Shown here: one piece after another, positions 49,128-57,889 of the stretch | Position numbering within the stretch: the first letter of the stretch is position 1 | Layout: each line of letters starts with the position of its first letter | Assembly: GCA_051453625.1 (NCBI GenBank) | Contig: JBOZIK010000001.1 | Location: 294,766,488-294,830,487 of the forward strand | DNA length: 64,000 nucleotides | Source of the DNA: Welwitschia mirabilis | Lineage: Eukaryota; Gnetophyta; Gnetopsida; Welwitschiales | Reading direction: 5' to 3' | The notes under the pieces: model-generated | What the model was told of the DNA's origin: nothing | Databases searched by the model: none | What the model saw: only the letters and a program-made list of their open reading frames with translations | Translations under genes and position numbers: made by a program

Positions 49128-49651
49128 TGATTCACTTTATAGTACAATGTCTTAGATTTAAAACTAGGTTAGAAACTTAGTTATCATTCTTTCTTAAGGA
49201 TAACATTGGGTATTGGCTAGAATTACACTAACTTTAATCTTAATTCATGTTACAAAAATAAAAGAAAAGAGAAGAATAGATGAAATGAATCTTAGGTTTT
49301 GAAGTTCATCTTAGAAGAAAGGAAAGTAAACTAGATCCAAGGTATCACTAATTCATCTTATGCAATTATTTACTCCAAAGTTATCCAATTGCCCTTTTGT
49401 AAAATAATAAAAACCATCAAGTACTTTTGGTGTAATTCATGGATCCAACTAATCATTTACTCCAAAGTTATCCAATTGCCCTTTTGTAAAATAATCTCAT
49501 CCACCATATGATAAATAGTGGATCCAACCAATCCTTTAATATTAAATAATAATAAAAATTAAGAACTCTAAAGTACTCAAGATATATGAAATTAAAATAA
49601 AAAGTAAAAAAGAGGAATTCACACAAATTAATTAAAAAAGTTATCTAAGCA
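49128..49651 (-). repeat. 3' LTR of the Athila-like element
   Basis: It aligns with 56,604-57,097 over its whole length. On the minus strand both begin TGCTTAGATAAC, while sequences before that differ completely. This copy ends AATCA where the partner ends AATTA. In the best stretch I count about 8 mismatches in the first 88 plus-strand positions. It is longer than its partner mainly through an internal duplication at 49,368-49,495. Confidence 0.8.
49368..49495. repeat. 41-bp exact direct repeat, 87-bp apart, inside one LTR only
   Basis: A block beginning ATTTACTCCAAAGTTATCC is present at 49,368-49,408 and again, identical, at 49,455-49,495. The partner LTR (56.6-57.1 kb) has a single diverged copy, so the duplication arose after insertion or in assembly. 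Confidence 0.92.
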
Positions 49652-50649
49652 AGTGTTTATAGCCCTAATGTAGTTAAACATGTCGCAATTAGATCAGTAG
49701 AGTTCTATCACAAGTAAGCATCCATAGCCTTGATGTAGCTAACTAAACCCAAATTAGTGATTAATGTTGTGTGCTTTTGGAGAAGATATATATTATTTTC
49801 TTTCTTCATCTTCTCATAGTCATTTTTTATGAACTTTTAGGGGGTCATTAGCTCATTAGCATAGTTAAGACAAATCTTATTCATATTAAAGGATTTTTAA
49901 TTAAAGAGAACATGCAAAGGTAAATTCCACCTTTTTAATGAAGTTTTATCAAAATCAGATATCTTAAGTGATTACGTTCTTAACTAACCTACTCAAAATA
50001 AGTGCTCTTTCCCTTAAAAACTCATAAATAAACTTGATCTTAACCATTACTTAGGTGATAACATGATAATTTATTATTGATTTTTATTTTAAAGGATTTT
50101 AACCTAAATAATTGAGTCTTAAAAACTCATGGGTTGATGGTTCAGGTGGAGGGTTCATGAATTTGATGGAATGATTTGATAATGGATTTAGTAAATGGCA
50201 AGGTCCAAAATGGTGGTGGAATGAGTGATAATGTTTTATATGGTGTTCATTGACTTCAAGGAGTTGATTATTTTTGGGATTTTTAATAACTCCATGTAGC
50301 AAAACCTTTTTTATTGAGAAGGGTTCTTTTCACCTAGCTACTAGTTTGGCTGGAAAAAGATCTAAGCATGAGTTTTATAGAAAGACTAGTTATCCCTCCC
50401 AAAATTTTTTTTAAGGATATGTTAATAATGGTATCTCTTCATCTTATCCTTATTTACTCTTATGTTATATAGGAGTTATTTCTAATTTTATATAGTTCAT
50501 TGGGTTGTATAAACCTATTTTTCTTTATAACCTCTAAGCCTAAGTTCATATTCTTAATCGTTTAATAAGCCCTATGCTCAAGTTCCACAAGTAAATAACT
50601 TGCTTTAACATAGACTAATTGAAAAGGTAACATCTTTAAGGGTGTTTTA

Positions 50650-51400
50650 TAAGTAGTACATCATGCCCATAGGACATCATTAAGTTTGAAAGACGAGTCT
50701 TTTCATGTTGAGCTTACTAAATTTTGAAGGATTTTCTTAAGTTCCCTATTCATAACCTCAACTTAACCACTGGTTTGTAAGTGGTAAGGTGTTGCGACTT
50801 TATGTGTAACCCCATATTTAATGAGAAAATTTTTGAATATTTTATTATAAAAGTGTTCCCTCCATCTCTAATTAAAACACATGGACATTCAAAATGAGTT
50901 AAGACATTTTCTTTAAAGAATCTAACTATTGTTTTAGCATCATTTGTTTGACAAGAATAAGCTTCAAACCATTTATTTATGTATTCAATACAAACAAGGA
51001 TGTATCGATGCCTATTAGATGATGGGTAATGGCCTTGGAAATTAATTCTCTAACATCAAAGGGTTCAACAGCAAGGATGGGGTTTAAAGGCATTATTTGT
51101 TTACAAAAAAGACTCCTTAACTTTTGAGAGTTATCACAAGATTTACAGTAAAGATAATAGTCTTTAAAAATTAATGGCCAATAAAAAACAGTTTGGAGGA
51201 TTTTTGTTGTAGTCTTATTAGTTAAGTAGTGACCCCCGCAAGCCTTAGAATTGTAGTGTTTTAAGTATGTCTTAAATGTTGGTTTGAGGAAAACACTTTC
51301 AAATGACTTAATCCATATAGTATTTAAAAAGGCATGGGCTATCTCAAAAGAAATATTTAAGTAAGCTTAAAAACCTCTTTTTATCATTGATGATCTAATG
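50650..51400 (-). pseudogene. Athila-like integrase, broken
   Basis: After RNase H on the minus strand, frames give GGHYLTNKTTTKILQTVFYW and then CKSCDNSQK at about 51,235-51,115. This is the HHCC zinc-binding region of Ty3/gypsy integrase (G-G-H-x-x-x-x-R-T-x-x-K-I-L-x-x-x-F-x-W-P ... C-x-x-C-Q). It is followed by MPLNPILAVEPFDV, matching the M-P-x-x-x-I-L-x-x-E-x-F-D-V-W that leads into the catalytic core. The core itself is traceable only in pieces through stops and frameshifts. No C-terminal chromodomain was seen. Confidence 0.78.
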
Positions 51401-51559
51401 AGAAGGAATATTTTTGAAGAATAATTAATTGATGATATCTGTAAAATAGGATGTTTCTTTAACTAAAAATATATGTTCATCAGGAAAAGTATCATCAATA
51501 GGCAAAGATGTTTGCAGATTATTTGAAGATATGCATGAAAGGGGATCTATGAAAACACT

Positions 51560-51905
51560 ATTAAAGACTTTCTTATTCTTAATTTCTAAACTAAATTCTT
51601 TAAGGAGAAGGATCCATCAAATAAGACGTGGCTTTAAATCCTTTTTTACAAAAATGTATCTCAAGGCTGAGTGATTAATGTAAATGACTACCTTAGATCC
51701 TCAAAGATAAAGGGTAAAGACAATAGCTAAAAGTTCCTTCTCTATAGTAATGTAATTGATTTGAGTGTCATTTAAGATTTTACTAGCATAGTAAATTACA
51801 ATTAGTTTTTTATCAACTCTTTTTCCTAAAATAGCTTCTTCTGTAAAGTCACTAGCATTACACATAAGTTTAAAAGATAACTTCCAATTGGGTGGTTGAA
51901 TAATG
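51560..51905 (-). pseudogene. Athila-like RNase H, nearly in one frame
   Basis: One minus-strand frame reads IQPPNWKLSFKLMCNASDF, then LIVIYYASKILNDTQINY, then IEKELLAIVF, SKVVIYINHSALRYIFVKKD and WILLLKEFSLEI. Each matches the RNase H of Ty3/gypsy elements (D-A-S-D, Y-A-S-K-T-L, T-T-x-E-K-E-L-L-A-V-V-F, V-Y-T-D-H, R-W-x-x-x-L-Q-E-F). The first catalytic Asp (C-D-A-S-D) is Asn, and the Y-T-D-H Asp is also Asn (I-N-H). Both are G-to-A changes on the coding strand. Confidence 0.88.
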
Positions 51906-51954
51906 GATGTGAAAGTTATTTTTCCTTGAGTTGTTTAAATTACTTTAACACGTT

Positions 51955-52824
51955 AGAGTCTAGTGTAAGGAGGTGTCCTTGCTTGAAAAACCACATAAAG
52001 GCTTAGAGATTTGATGAACTGCCTATAATATCTTACATGTCCTAAGAATGATCTAATGTCTTTTTGTTTTTTGGGGGATTAGCAGGTATGTGATTAATGA
52101 GATCTTATCAGAACCTACCTAAATTTCTTCCTTAGAGATGACATGTCCTAAAAATATGCCTTGATTTACCATAAAATGGCATTTTTCCTAGTTAAGTACA
52201 AGACATTTTTCAATGCATCTTTTGAGGACAAATTCTAAGTTATTTACACAATGGTTAAACAAGATTCCATAAGCCAAGAAGTCATCCTTGAAGACTTTAA
52301 CACTTGAATCTAATAATCAGAGAAGATTCCAAATATGAAACATTGAAGTGGCAGGTGCATTGCATGGGCTAAAGGGTATTCATTTGTAAGAAAATTTTCT
52401 ATAGGGGTAAGTGAAGGTAGTTTTGCCTTGATCTTCGGAAGCAATTTAAATCTGATTGTAACCTAAGTATTCATCCATGAAATAGTGAAACAGATGTCCT
52501 AAAAGTTATTCTAAAATTTGGTTTAGAAAATGAATAGGATAATGATCTTTTCTAGACATAACATTTAATTTCTTATAATCAATACATATCCTCTATTTTA
52601 TAGCATGCTTTGTAGAGATAAGTTCGTCATGCTTGTTAGAAATAAGGGTAATTCCCTATTTCTTTACTATAGTATGAGTTGAACTTACCCACTTGCTATC
52701 TGAAATAGGGTAGATAATCCAATTATTAAGAAGTTTAACTACCTCATTTTTAATAAATTCTCTCATAGTTAGGTTTACGTTACATTATGCTTCAATAAAT
52801 GATTTGGCATTTTTCTTTAAGTAG
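51955..52824 (-). pseudogene. Athila-like reverse transcriptase, broken
   Basis: The minus-strand frame runs through blocks LLNNWIIYPISDSKWVSS, GITLISNKHDELI, ICIDYKKLNVMSRKDHYPIH, DQGKTTFTYPYRKFSYK, SPCNAPATSMF and VFKDDFLAYGILF. It continues with NNLEFVLKRCIEKCLVLN and CHFMVNQGIFLGHVISKEEI. These follow the Athila RT almost residue for residue. The polymerase box F-M-D-D reads F-K-D-D. Stops lie at Trp (LNWEKC reads LN-stop-EKC) and Gln codons. The upstream edge is cut by the gap at 52,825-52,898. Confidence 0.92.
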
Positions 52825-52898
52825 NNNNNNNNNNNNNNNNNNNNNNNNNNNNNNNNNNNNNNNNNNNNNNNNNNNNNNNNNNNNNNNNNNNNNNNNNN

Positions 52899-53515
52899 CC
52901 TTAAGATTCTAAGTAATTGATCTTCTTTGAATGGAATCAAGGAATATTTTATGACTACTAAGAAGATGAAGTTATCCTCTAAGAAAGAGTATTTCAGATC
53001 ATTAGGTAAGGTTTTAAGTTCTAGGTAAACTTCATTTTGAGATATCGGGCATGTTTCTTGAGAGTGTTCTATTTCATCATTTTTGAAAGAATGAGAAGTA
53101 CATTCCTAATCCTCAATAAGGCCTTCTACCCTATCTATGTACTCTACCCCTTCATCTTTAAAGGTAACTTCATCGCATTACATACATTTAGCCACATGGT
53201 CATGTGCCAAATGAAATTTTCATTAATCCATTATTGCAATTAATCAAGGCATTATAGGTCACTAAGAATGGTCTTTCTAATATGATAGGCACTATGTGGT
53301 TTGATGATTTCTCCATGTCTAAGACCACAAAATCTACTTAGATGTAATAACTACCCACTCTAGTTGTGACATTCTTGATGACTTCTAATGGTGTTTTAAC
53401 AAGGTTATCCACTAATTAAAGTTGGAGTTTTGTGTTTTTGAGTATTTTTAAGCTTAACTAATTATAGGTTTTATAAGGGAGTAAGTTTACACTGGCTCCT
53501 AAATTGAATAAGGCT
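52899..53515 (-). pseudogene. Athila-like aspartic protease region
   Basis: On the minus strand from 53,515: ALFNLGASVNLLP, then (after a frame change) NLVKTPLEVIKNV, VDFVVLDMEKSS, IVPIILERPFLVTYNALINC and GLMKISFGT. This is the Athila retropepsin (C-D-L-G-A-S-I-N-L-M-P ... V-D-F-x-V-L-D ... P-I-I-L-G-R-P-F-L-A-T). The catalytic Asp of D-L-G-A-S is Asn, so activity is lost apart from the frameshift. A gap cuts its start. Confidence 0.88.
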
Positions 53516-53615
53516 NNNNNNNNNNNNNNNNNNNNNNNNNNNNNNNNNNNNNNNNNNNNNNNNNNNNNNNNNNNNNNNNNNNNNNNNNNNNNNNNNNNNN
53601 NNNNNNNNNNNNNNN

Positions 53616-54900
53616 GTACAAGTGTGTTTTATTTCATTTCCATGCCTTGCAAATTAATTCTACAGGTTAGGATTGCCATATTTTTATCTTGAAAGAAACT
53701 CTTTTATTTTCATACTTTGGCCTTTAATGGGTTACGACATTCGAGTTACTCCCATCTATATTAGTGTGTTGTGTTTGTGCATATTATTTGTAATTAATAG
53801 GATTTAGATCAGAACGTAAATGTTGCATAAATACACACCTCAATAACATTCTTGATAACTCCTAATGATGTTTTAATAGAGTTTCATGTTCTTAAGTCCT
53901 TCTAAGCCTAACTCCTTCTAAGTTCTATATGGGAGCAAGTTTACACTGCCTTCTAAGTATAACAAGGCTTGGTTAAGTTGTTTGTTGTCTATAGTAATAG
54001 TAATTATGGGGCAACTAGGGCCTTTATACTTTTATGGGAATTATTTTTGGAGAATTTCATTTATTTGTTAAGCTAAAAAGCTTTAGATTTAACATTCATT
54101 TGCCTTTTTATAATGCATAAGTCCTTAAGGAATTATGTAATGAAAGGGACATGTTTGATATCTTCTAGAAGTGAAATGTTTATTTTAACTCCTTCAAAAA
54201 TTTCTAGGGCCTCTAATTGCTTTTTCATTATATTTTCCTTTCTAAGATATTGGAGGAAAGTTAATGGGTCTTCACTCTTATCCTTTTTCTTATTTTTTAT
54301 GGGGTTTTATTTATCCTTAATCTTATTTGGTATGAATGGATTTTCTAGCTTTTTCTTACTCCTAAGGTGTATAGACTTGGATTCTTCTATGTGTTCTACC
54401 TATGCTATGAATCTAATTTCTTTTGAGTTTGGTTAGGAATTCATAGTGAGTTTCCATATTTTTCTTTGATTTATTGATGAAATAATTTGGCTAGTGATTT
54501 ATCAGAGTTGGTTTATGCTTTATTAAAGCCTTTGATTTATTTATTCTTATCTTTGATTTGTTTGCATTTGTATTTTCATGAATGTTTTAAAACTATCCTC
54601 CAACAAGCTAGACAAAGTGGTTTGATGGTTTGAAGATGAAGGTTAAGAATTAGAAGATGAGAAAAATGAAGCCTTAGGCTAGAAAATTTATTGTAAAATG
54701 TTTTCTTGTTTTTAAGAGAAATTTGAATGAGTTTGCTAACTAGGATTGTACTTGTTTAAGTATGGATTATTTTTAGAGTTTTACCATGTTATATGGCATT
54801 CACTTATTCATTAACTATGTTTTGGAATAAAGGGATAGATGGTAACTTATTGATTTCATGAGTGTCAATATGGTAGATTAAACATTAAGGTTTAGCAACC
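53616..54900 (-). pseudogene. Athila-like gag-to-protease linker with a second protease-like copy
   Basis: 53,850-53,965 repeats parts of 53,375-53,515 (shared TTCTTGATNACT, GATGTTTTAA, AGTTTACACTG and AACAAGGCT-like blocks), so the protease start seems duplicated on both sides of the 100-N gap at 53,516-53,615. The rest (54,000-54,900) lies between gag and protease, where Athila elements have a low-complexity linker. No domain is visible. Confidence 0.45.
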
Positions 54901-54949
54901 ATATATGAGGTTAAGGGTGAGGTAGTTAATGATTTTAATTTTTTTTGCT

Positions 54950-55950
54950 AGTTCATAAATTTTGTTGTTCACCTTAAAGTTTTCTAGGATATTCAAGATA
55001 CCTGTTGAGCTAACTAGATGATTTAATCTTGAAGGCCTTATAGGTTTCTCCTAATTTTTAAGCTTTTAGCTATACTTTCTAGATACTTCCAAACCTCATC
55101 TAAGGGCATGCTAAAGAAATTACCATGACTCATCATTTTCACTAATTGGGAATTATTTATGGATAAACCATTATAAAAGAAACTTATCTTCCTACTTAAT
55201 TAAAAACTATGTTGAGGGAATTTGAATAATGAATCTTTATATCTCTCTAAGGTTTGAGATAATATTTCATGATCCTTCTATTGAAAATTCATGATGTCTT
55301 TCCTAAGGACATTTTTCTTATGGCTAGAAAAGAACTTAGAGATAAAAGATTTACTTAATTCTATTCAATTTGTGATGTAGAAGGGTTTTAGGGTGTATAA
55401 CTAGGATTTTGCCTTCTCTTTTGGGAAAAGGGGAATAAAGTAAGACGAAGTGCATCATAAGTATTAGGATATTAAAAATGGTTGATAAGACACACTCAAA
55501 TTCCTTAAGGTATAGGTAACGATCTTTAGATTCAAAGCCATGAAAATGGGGTAATAGTTGGATAGTGGAAGGTTTAAATTCTAGCCTTTGGTTAATAGGT
55601 GATAGTACTATATAAGAGGGTGTCCCTAGTCTTTGCTGTTAAAGGTAATCATAAATGTTTTTCCTAGGTTAATTGGTGGCAGTAGCTTTTCTTGGGTAAA
55701 GTAATAAGCTTGTAACCTATTAAGCATTTCTTGATTTGATAAGACTTTATCGAAGGGATAAAGTGGATTATTTGGATTGTTTTATGGTAAGGTAGTTTGA
55801 TTATTTTAGTTGTTTTAAGTAGTTGAGATTTATTCTTGAGAGTCATCTTAAGCTAGGTTCTCATTTTGGGTTCTAAGTTCTTTCATCCTTTCAAGATCGA
55901 TAAAAGAGTTTATGTTGTCTTAGGTTAATCTTCCTATTCTATTATGGATT
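54950..55950 (-). pseudogene. Athila-like gag, broken
   Basis: Minus-strand frames from about 55,385 to 55,060 read SKSFISKFFSSHKKNVLRKD, then HEILSQTLERYKDSLFKFPQ and FFYNGLSINNSQLVKMMSHG. This is the Athila gag block (F-L-x-K-F-F-P ... E-S-L-x-E-A-W-E-R-F-K-x-L-L-R-x-C-P-H-H ... F-Y-N-G-L). The Trp of A-W-E-R-F is changed and Cys of R-x-C-P is Phe. Just upstream, near 55,440, is the L-x-L-F-P-F-S segment. An earlier N-terminal part up to 55,950 is weaker. Confidence 0.8.
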
Positions 55951-56580
55951 TAGGTTATGTAAGAGATAGGTTCAAATGATTATAAGAAGGTTCAAATAAT
56001 AAAAGAAAAGATTTTCAGGGATTGCAAGTCAAAGAGGTTTCCAAGGTTGTACAAAGAGATTCATTGATCACAAACAGAATGTTTACAGTATCAAGGTTAT
56101 AATGAAAATTAAATAGAAACGTAAATAAAATCAAGCAAAATCATGAAAAACGTTTAAACATTTTAAGCATTTACGAATGGAATGAAATAAAGTAGAGATG
56201 ACAATAAACAAATGTGATTAAAACATTACAAGAAATACAAAATATTTTTAACAAAATTTTAATGTTTATATTCACATAGAAACACAAAAAATGTAGTAGA
56301 AAAGAAAAGCATGCAATGCAATTGTAAAGTTTGATTAGAAAATTTTTAAAGTTCTAAAGTTTTTCTAACTCTAAAGAAACCTGTAATAAATGTTAAGACC
56401 TATAGAAAATAAGTTAGGAAATCAAAACCAAAGCAAAAAAAGGGATCAGTTCAAGATAATACTAGAAAAAAAAAAGAACCAATTCAGGTATCATTGGAAT
56501 AAGGATTAGTACACATCCGGAAAAATAGAACTTGTAAAAAGAAAAAACTAGTGCTCCTCTACTCTACTTCCATGTCGTTA

Positions 56581-56600
56581 TCCCTGGCAATGACACCAAA
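56581..56600 (-). promoter_or_regulatory. Athila/Tat-type primer binding site
   Basis: On the minus strand TTTTGGTGTCATTGCCAGGG follows the 5' LTR by a few bases. Athila/Tat elements have TTTTGGCGCCGTTGCCGGGG here (tRNA-Asp type by usual annotation). Each difference is C-to-T or G-to-A and all CpG sites are gone. Confidence 0.85.
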
Positions 56601-56603
56601 ATT

Positions 56604-57097
56604 TAATTAACTTTTTAGTACAATGTATCATATTTAAAACTAAGTTAGAAACTTACTTATTACTCTTTCTCAAGGATAACATTGGGTATTGGCTAGAATT
56701 ACACTCACTTTAATATTCATGTAAGTCATAAAAAGGAAAGAAAAGAAAAGAAGAGATGAAATAAAATCTTAGGGTTTGAACTTCATCTTAGAAAGAAGAA
56801 AAGCAAACTAGCTCTAAGGTATTAACAATTCATCCTATGCAATCTTTCACTCCAAAGTTATTCAATTATCCCTTTGCAAAATAATAAAAATCATCAAGTT
56901 CTTTCAGTCTAGTTCATAGGGCGTAATCTCATCTACCATATGATAAATGATGAATCCAACTAATACCTTAATATTAAATAACAATAGAAAGAAAGGACTC
57001 CTAAAGTAATCAAGATTTATAAAATTAAAAGAGTAAGAATTAAAGATAAATTCATACAACTAAATTAAAATTGATAGTTAAAAAAGTTATCTAAGCA
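56604..57097 (-). repeat. 5' LTR of the Athila-like element (494 bp)
   Basis: It aligns with 49,128-49,651. The minus-strand start TGCTTAGATAAC at 57,097 is shared exactly with the partner, and the flanks beyond it differ. The end next to the primer site is AATTA, against AATCA in the partner. Confidence 0.8.
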
Positions 57098-57880
57098 TCC
57101 CAATTATGATATTATTCATAAATCAAAATCAAAGAAAAACAATGTTTATATTAAGAAGAGAACAGCTTTACAGTAAAGGAAGAAGGAAGCAGGAAGAACT
57201 CCTCAACAATCCTTAAATACTAGTTCACTCCCCCATATAGTCACCTAGAAATCCATCACAAGTTATATCTCCAAAGTCTTTAATTTCTCCAAGGAAAAGA
57301 TAAATACAATAAAGGGTTTAAAGTAGTGATTAAATAGTTGGTAAAAGTAAAAAGTCTATAATGTTAAAAAAAGAGTTAGATCATCGAGTCGGAGGCAGGC
57401 TAGTCAAAAAAAAAGTTGGCTTAAAAATTCAGCCTTAAAAAAGCATTAAAAAAATTATTTTTCTTTGATGCTAACAATGTAAAACATTAGTGATCATTTT
57501 TGGGATATACATATAACCCCTTACTAATGTAATTAGAAGATTTAAATGAACATTTTTTAAATGCAATGTGACTCTTATCAATTAAATTATAAACCATACA
57601 ATTAAAAATTTGAAATTACAATTGACATGTGATAATATTAATAATAAATTTAGAATTTGAACAAATTATACATTTAAAACATGTATTAAACCAATGGAAA
57701 CATTAAAGAAATAGAATAAAATAGTGCATGAAATATTGTCCATACATATAATGAGACATGAAACTATAATCCCATCATCCAAAATGTTTAGTACAAATTA
57801 TAAAACTAACATTAAACAAAGGTTTTAACAAATCTAAGCTAGTAAACCTCTAAGGGTTTCTAGAAGAACCCTCACCAGCA
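57098..57880. other. Spacer between Athila and hAT relics
   Basis: No gene. 57,150-57,420 includes a GC-richer stretch with two CpG (around ATCATCGAGTCGGAGG at 57,382). It might be part of a longer Athila LTR whose partner has been lost, but no alignment to 49.65-49.9 kb is convincing. Confidence 0.4.
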
Positions 57881-57889
57881 TTCCTATGC

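Larger units (their letters stand above)
49128..57097 (-). mobile_element. Athila-like Ty3/gypsy retrotransposon, both LTRs recognisable
   Basis: Minus-strand order is 5' LTR (57,097-56,604), Athila/Tat-type primer site, gag (about 55,950-54,950), protease (53,520-53,215), RT (52,824-51,955), RNase H (51,905-51,560), integrase (51,400-50,650), an unassigned kilobase and the 3' LTR (49,651-49,128). The RT wording and primer site place it in the Athila/Tat branch. No chromodomain or envelope-like product was recognised. The five-base flanks of the inferred ends (ACATG and TCCCA) do not match, so the outer limits may be further out or the ends rearranged. All frames are broken. Confidence 0.88.

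Noticed and set aside
50099-50302. Envelope-like product of the Athila element
   Set aside because: The 67-codon minus-strand frame (His/Pro/Asn-rich) lies in the right place, but shows no membrane segment or known motif.
53037-53243. 68-codon plus-strand frame
   Set aside because: Antisense to the Athila protease region.
54113-54436. 107-codon plus-strand frame rich in Phe/Leu, resembling a membrane protein
   Set aside because: It is antisense to the Athila gag-protease linker; Lys/Asn-rich minus-strand coding produces Phe/Leu on the other strand.
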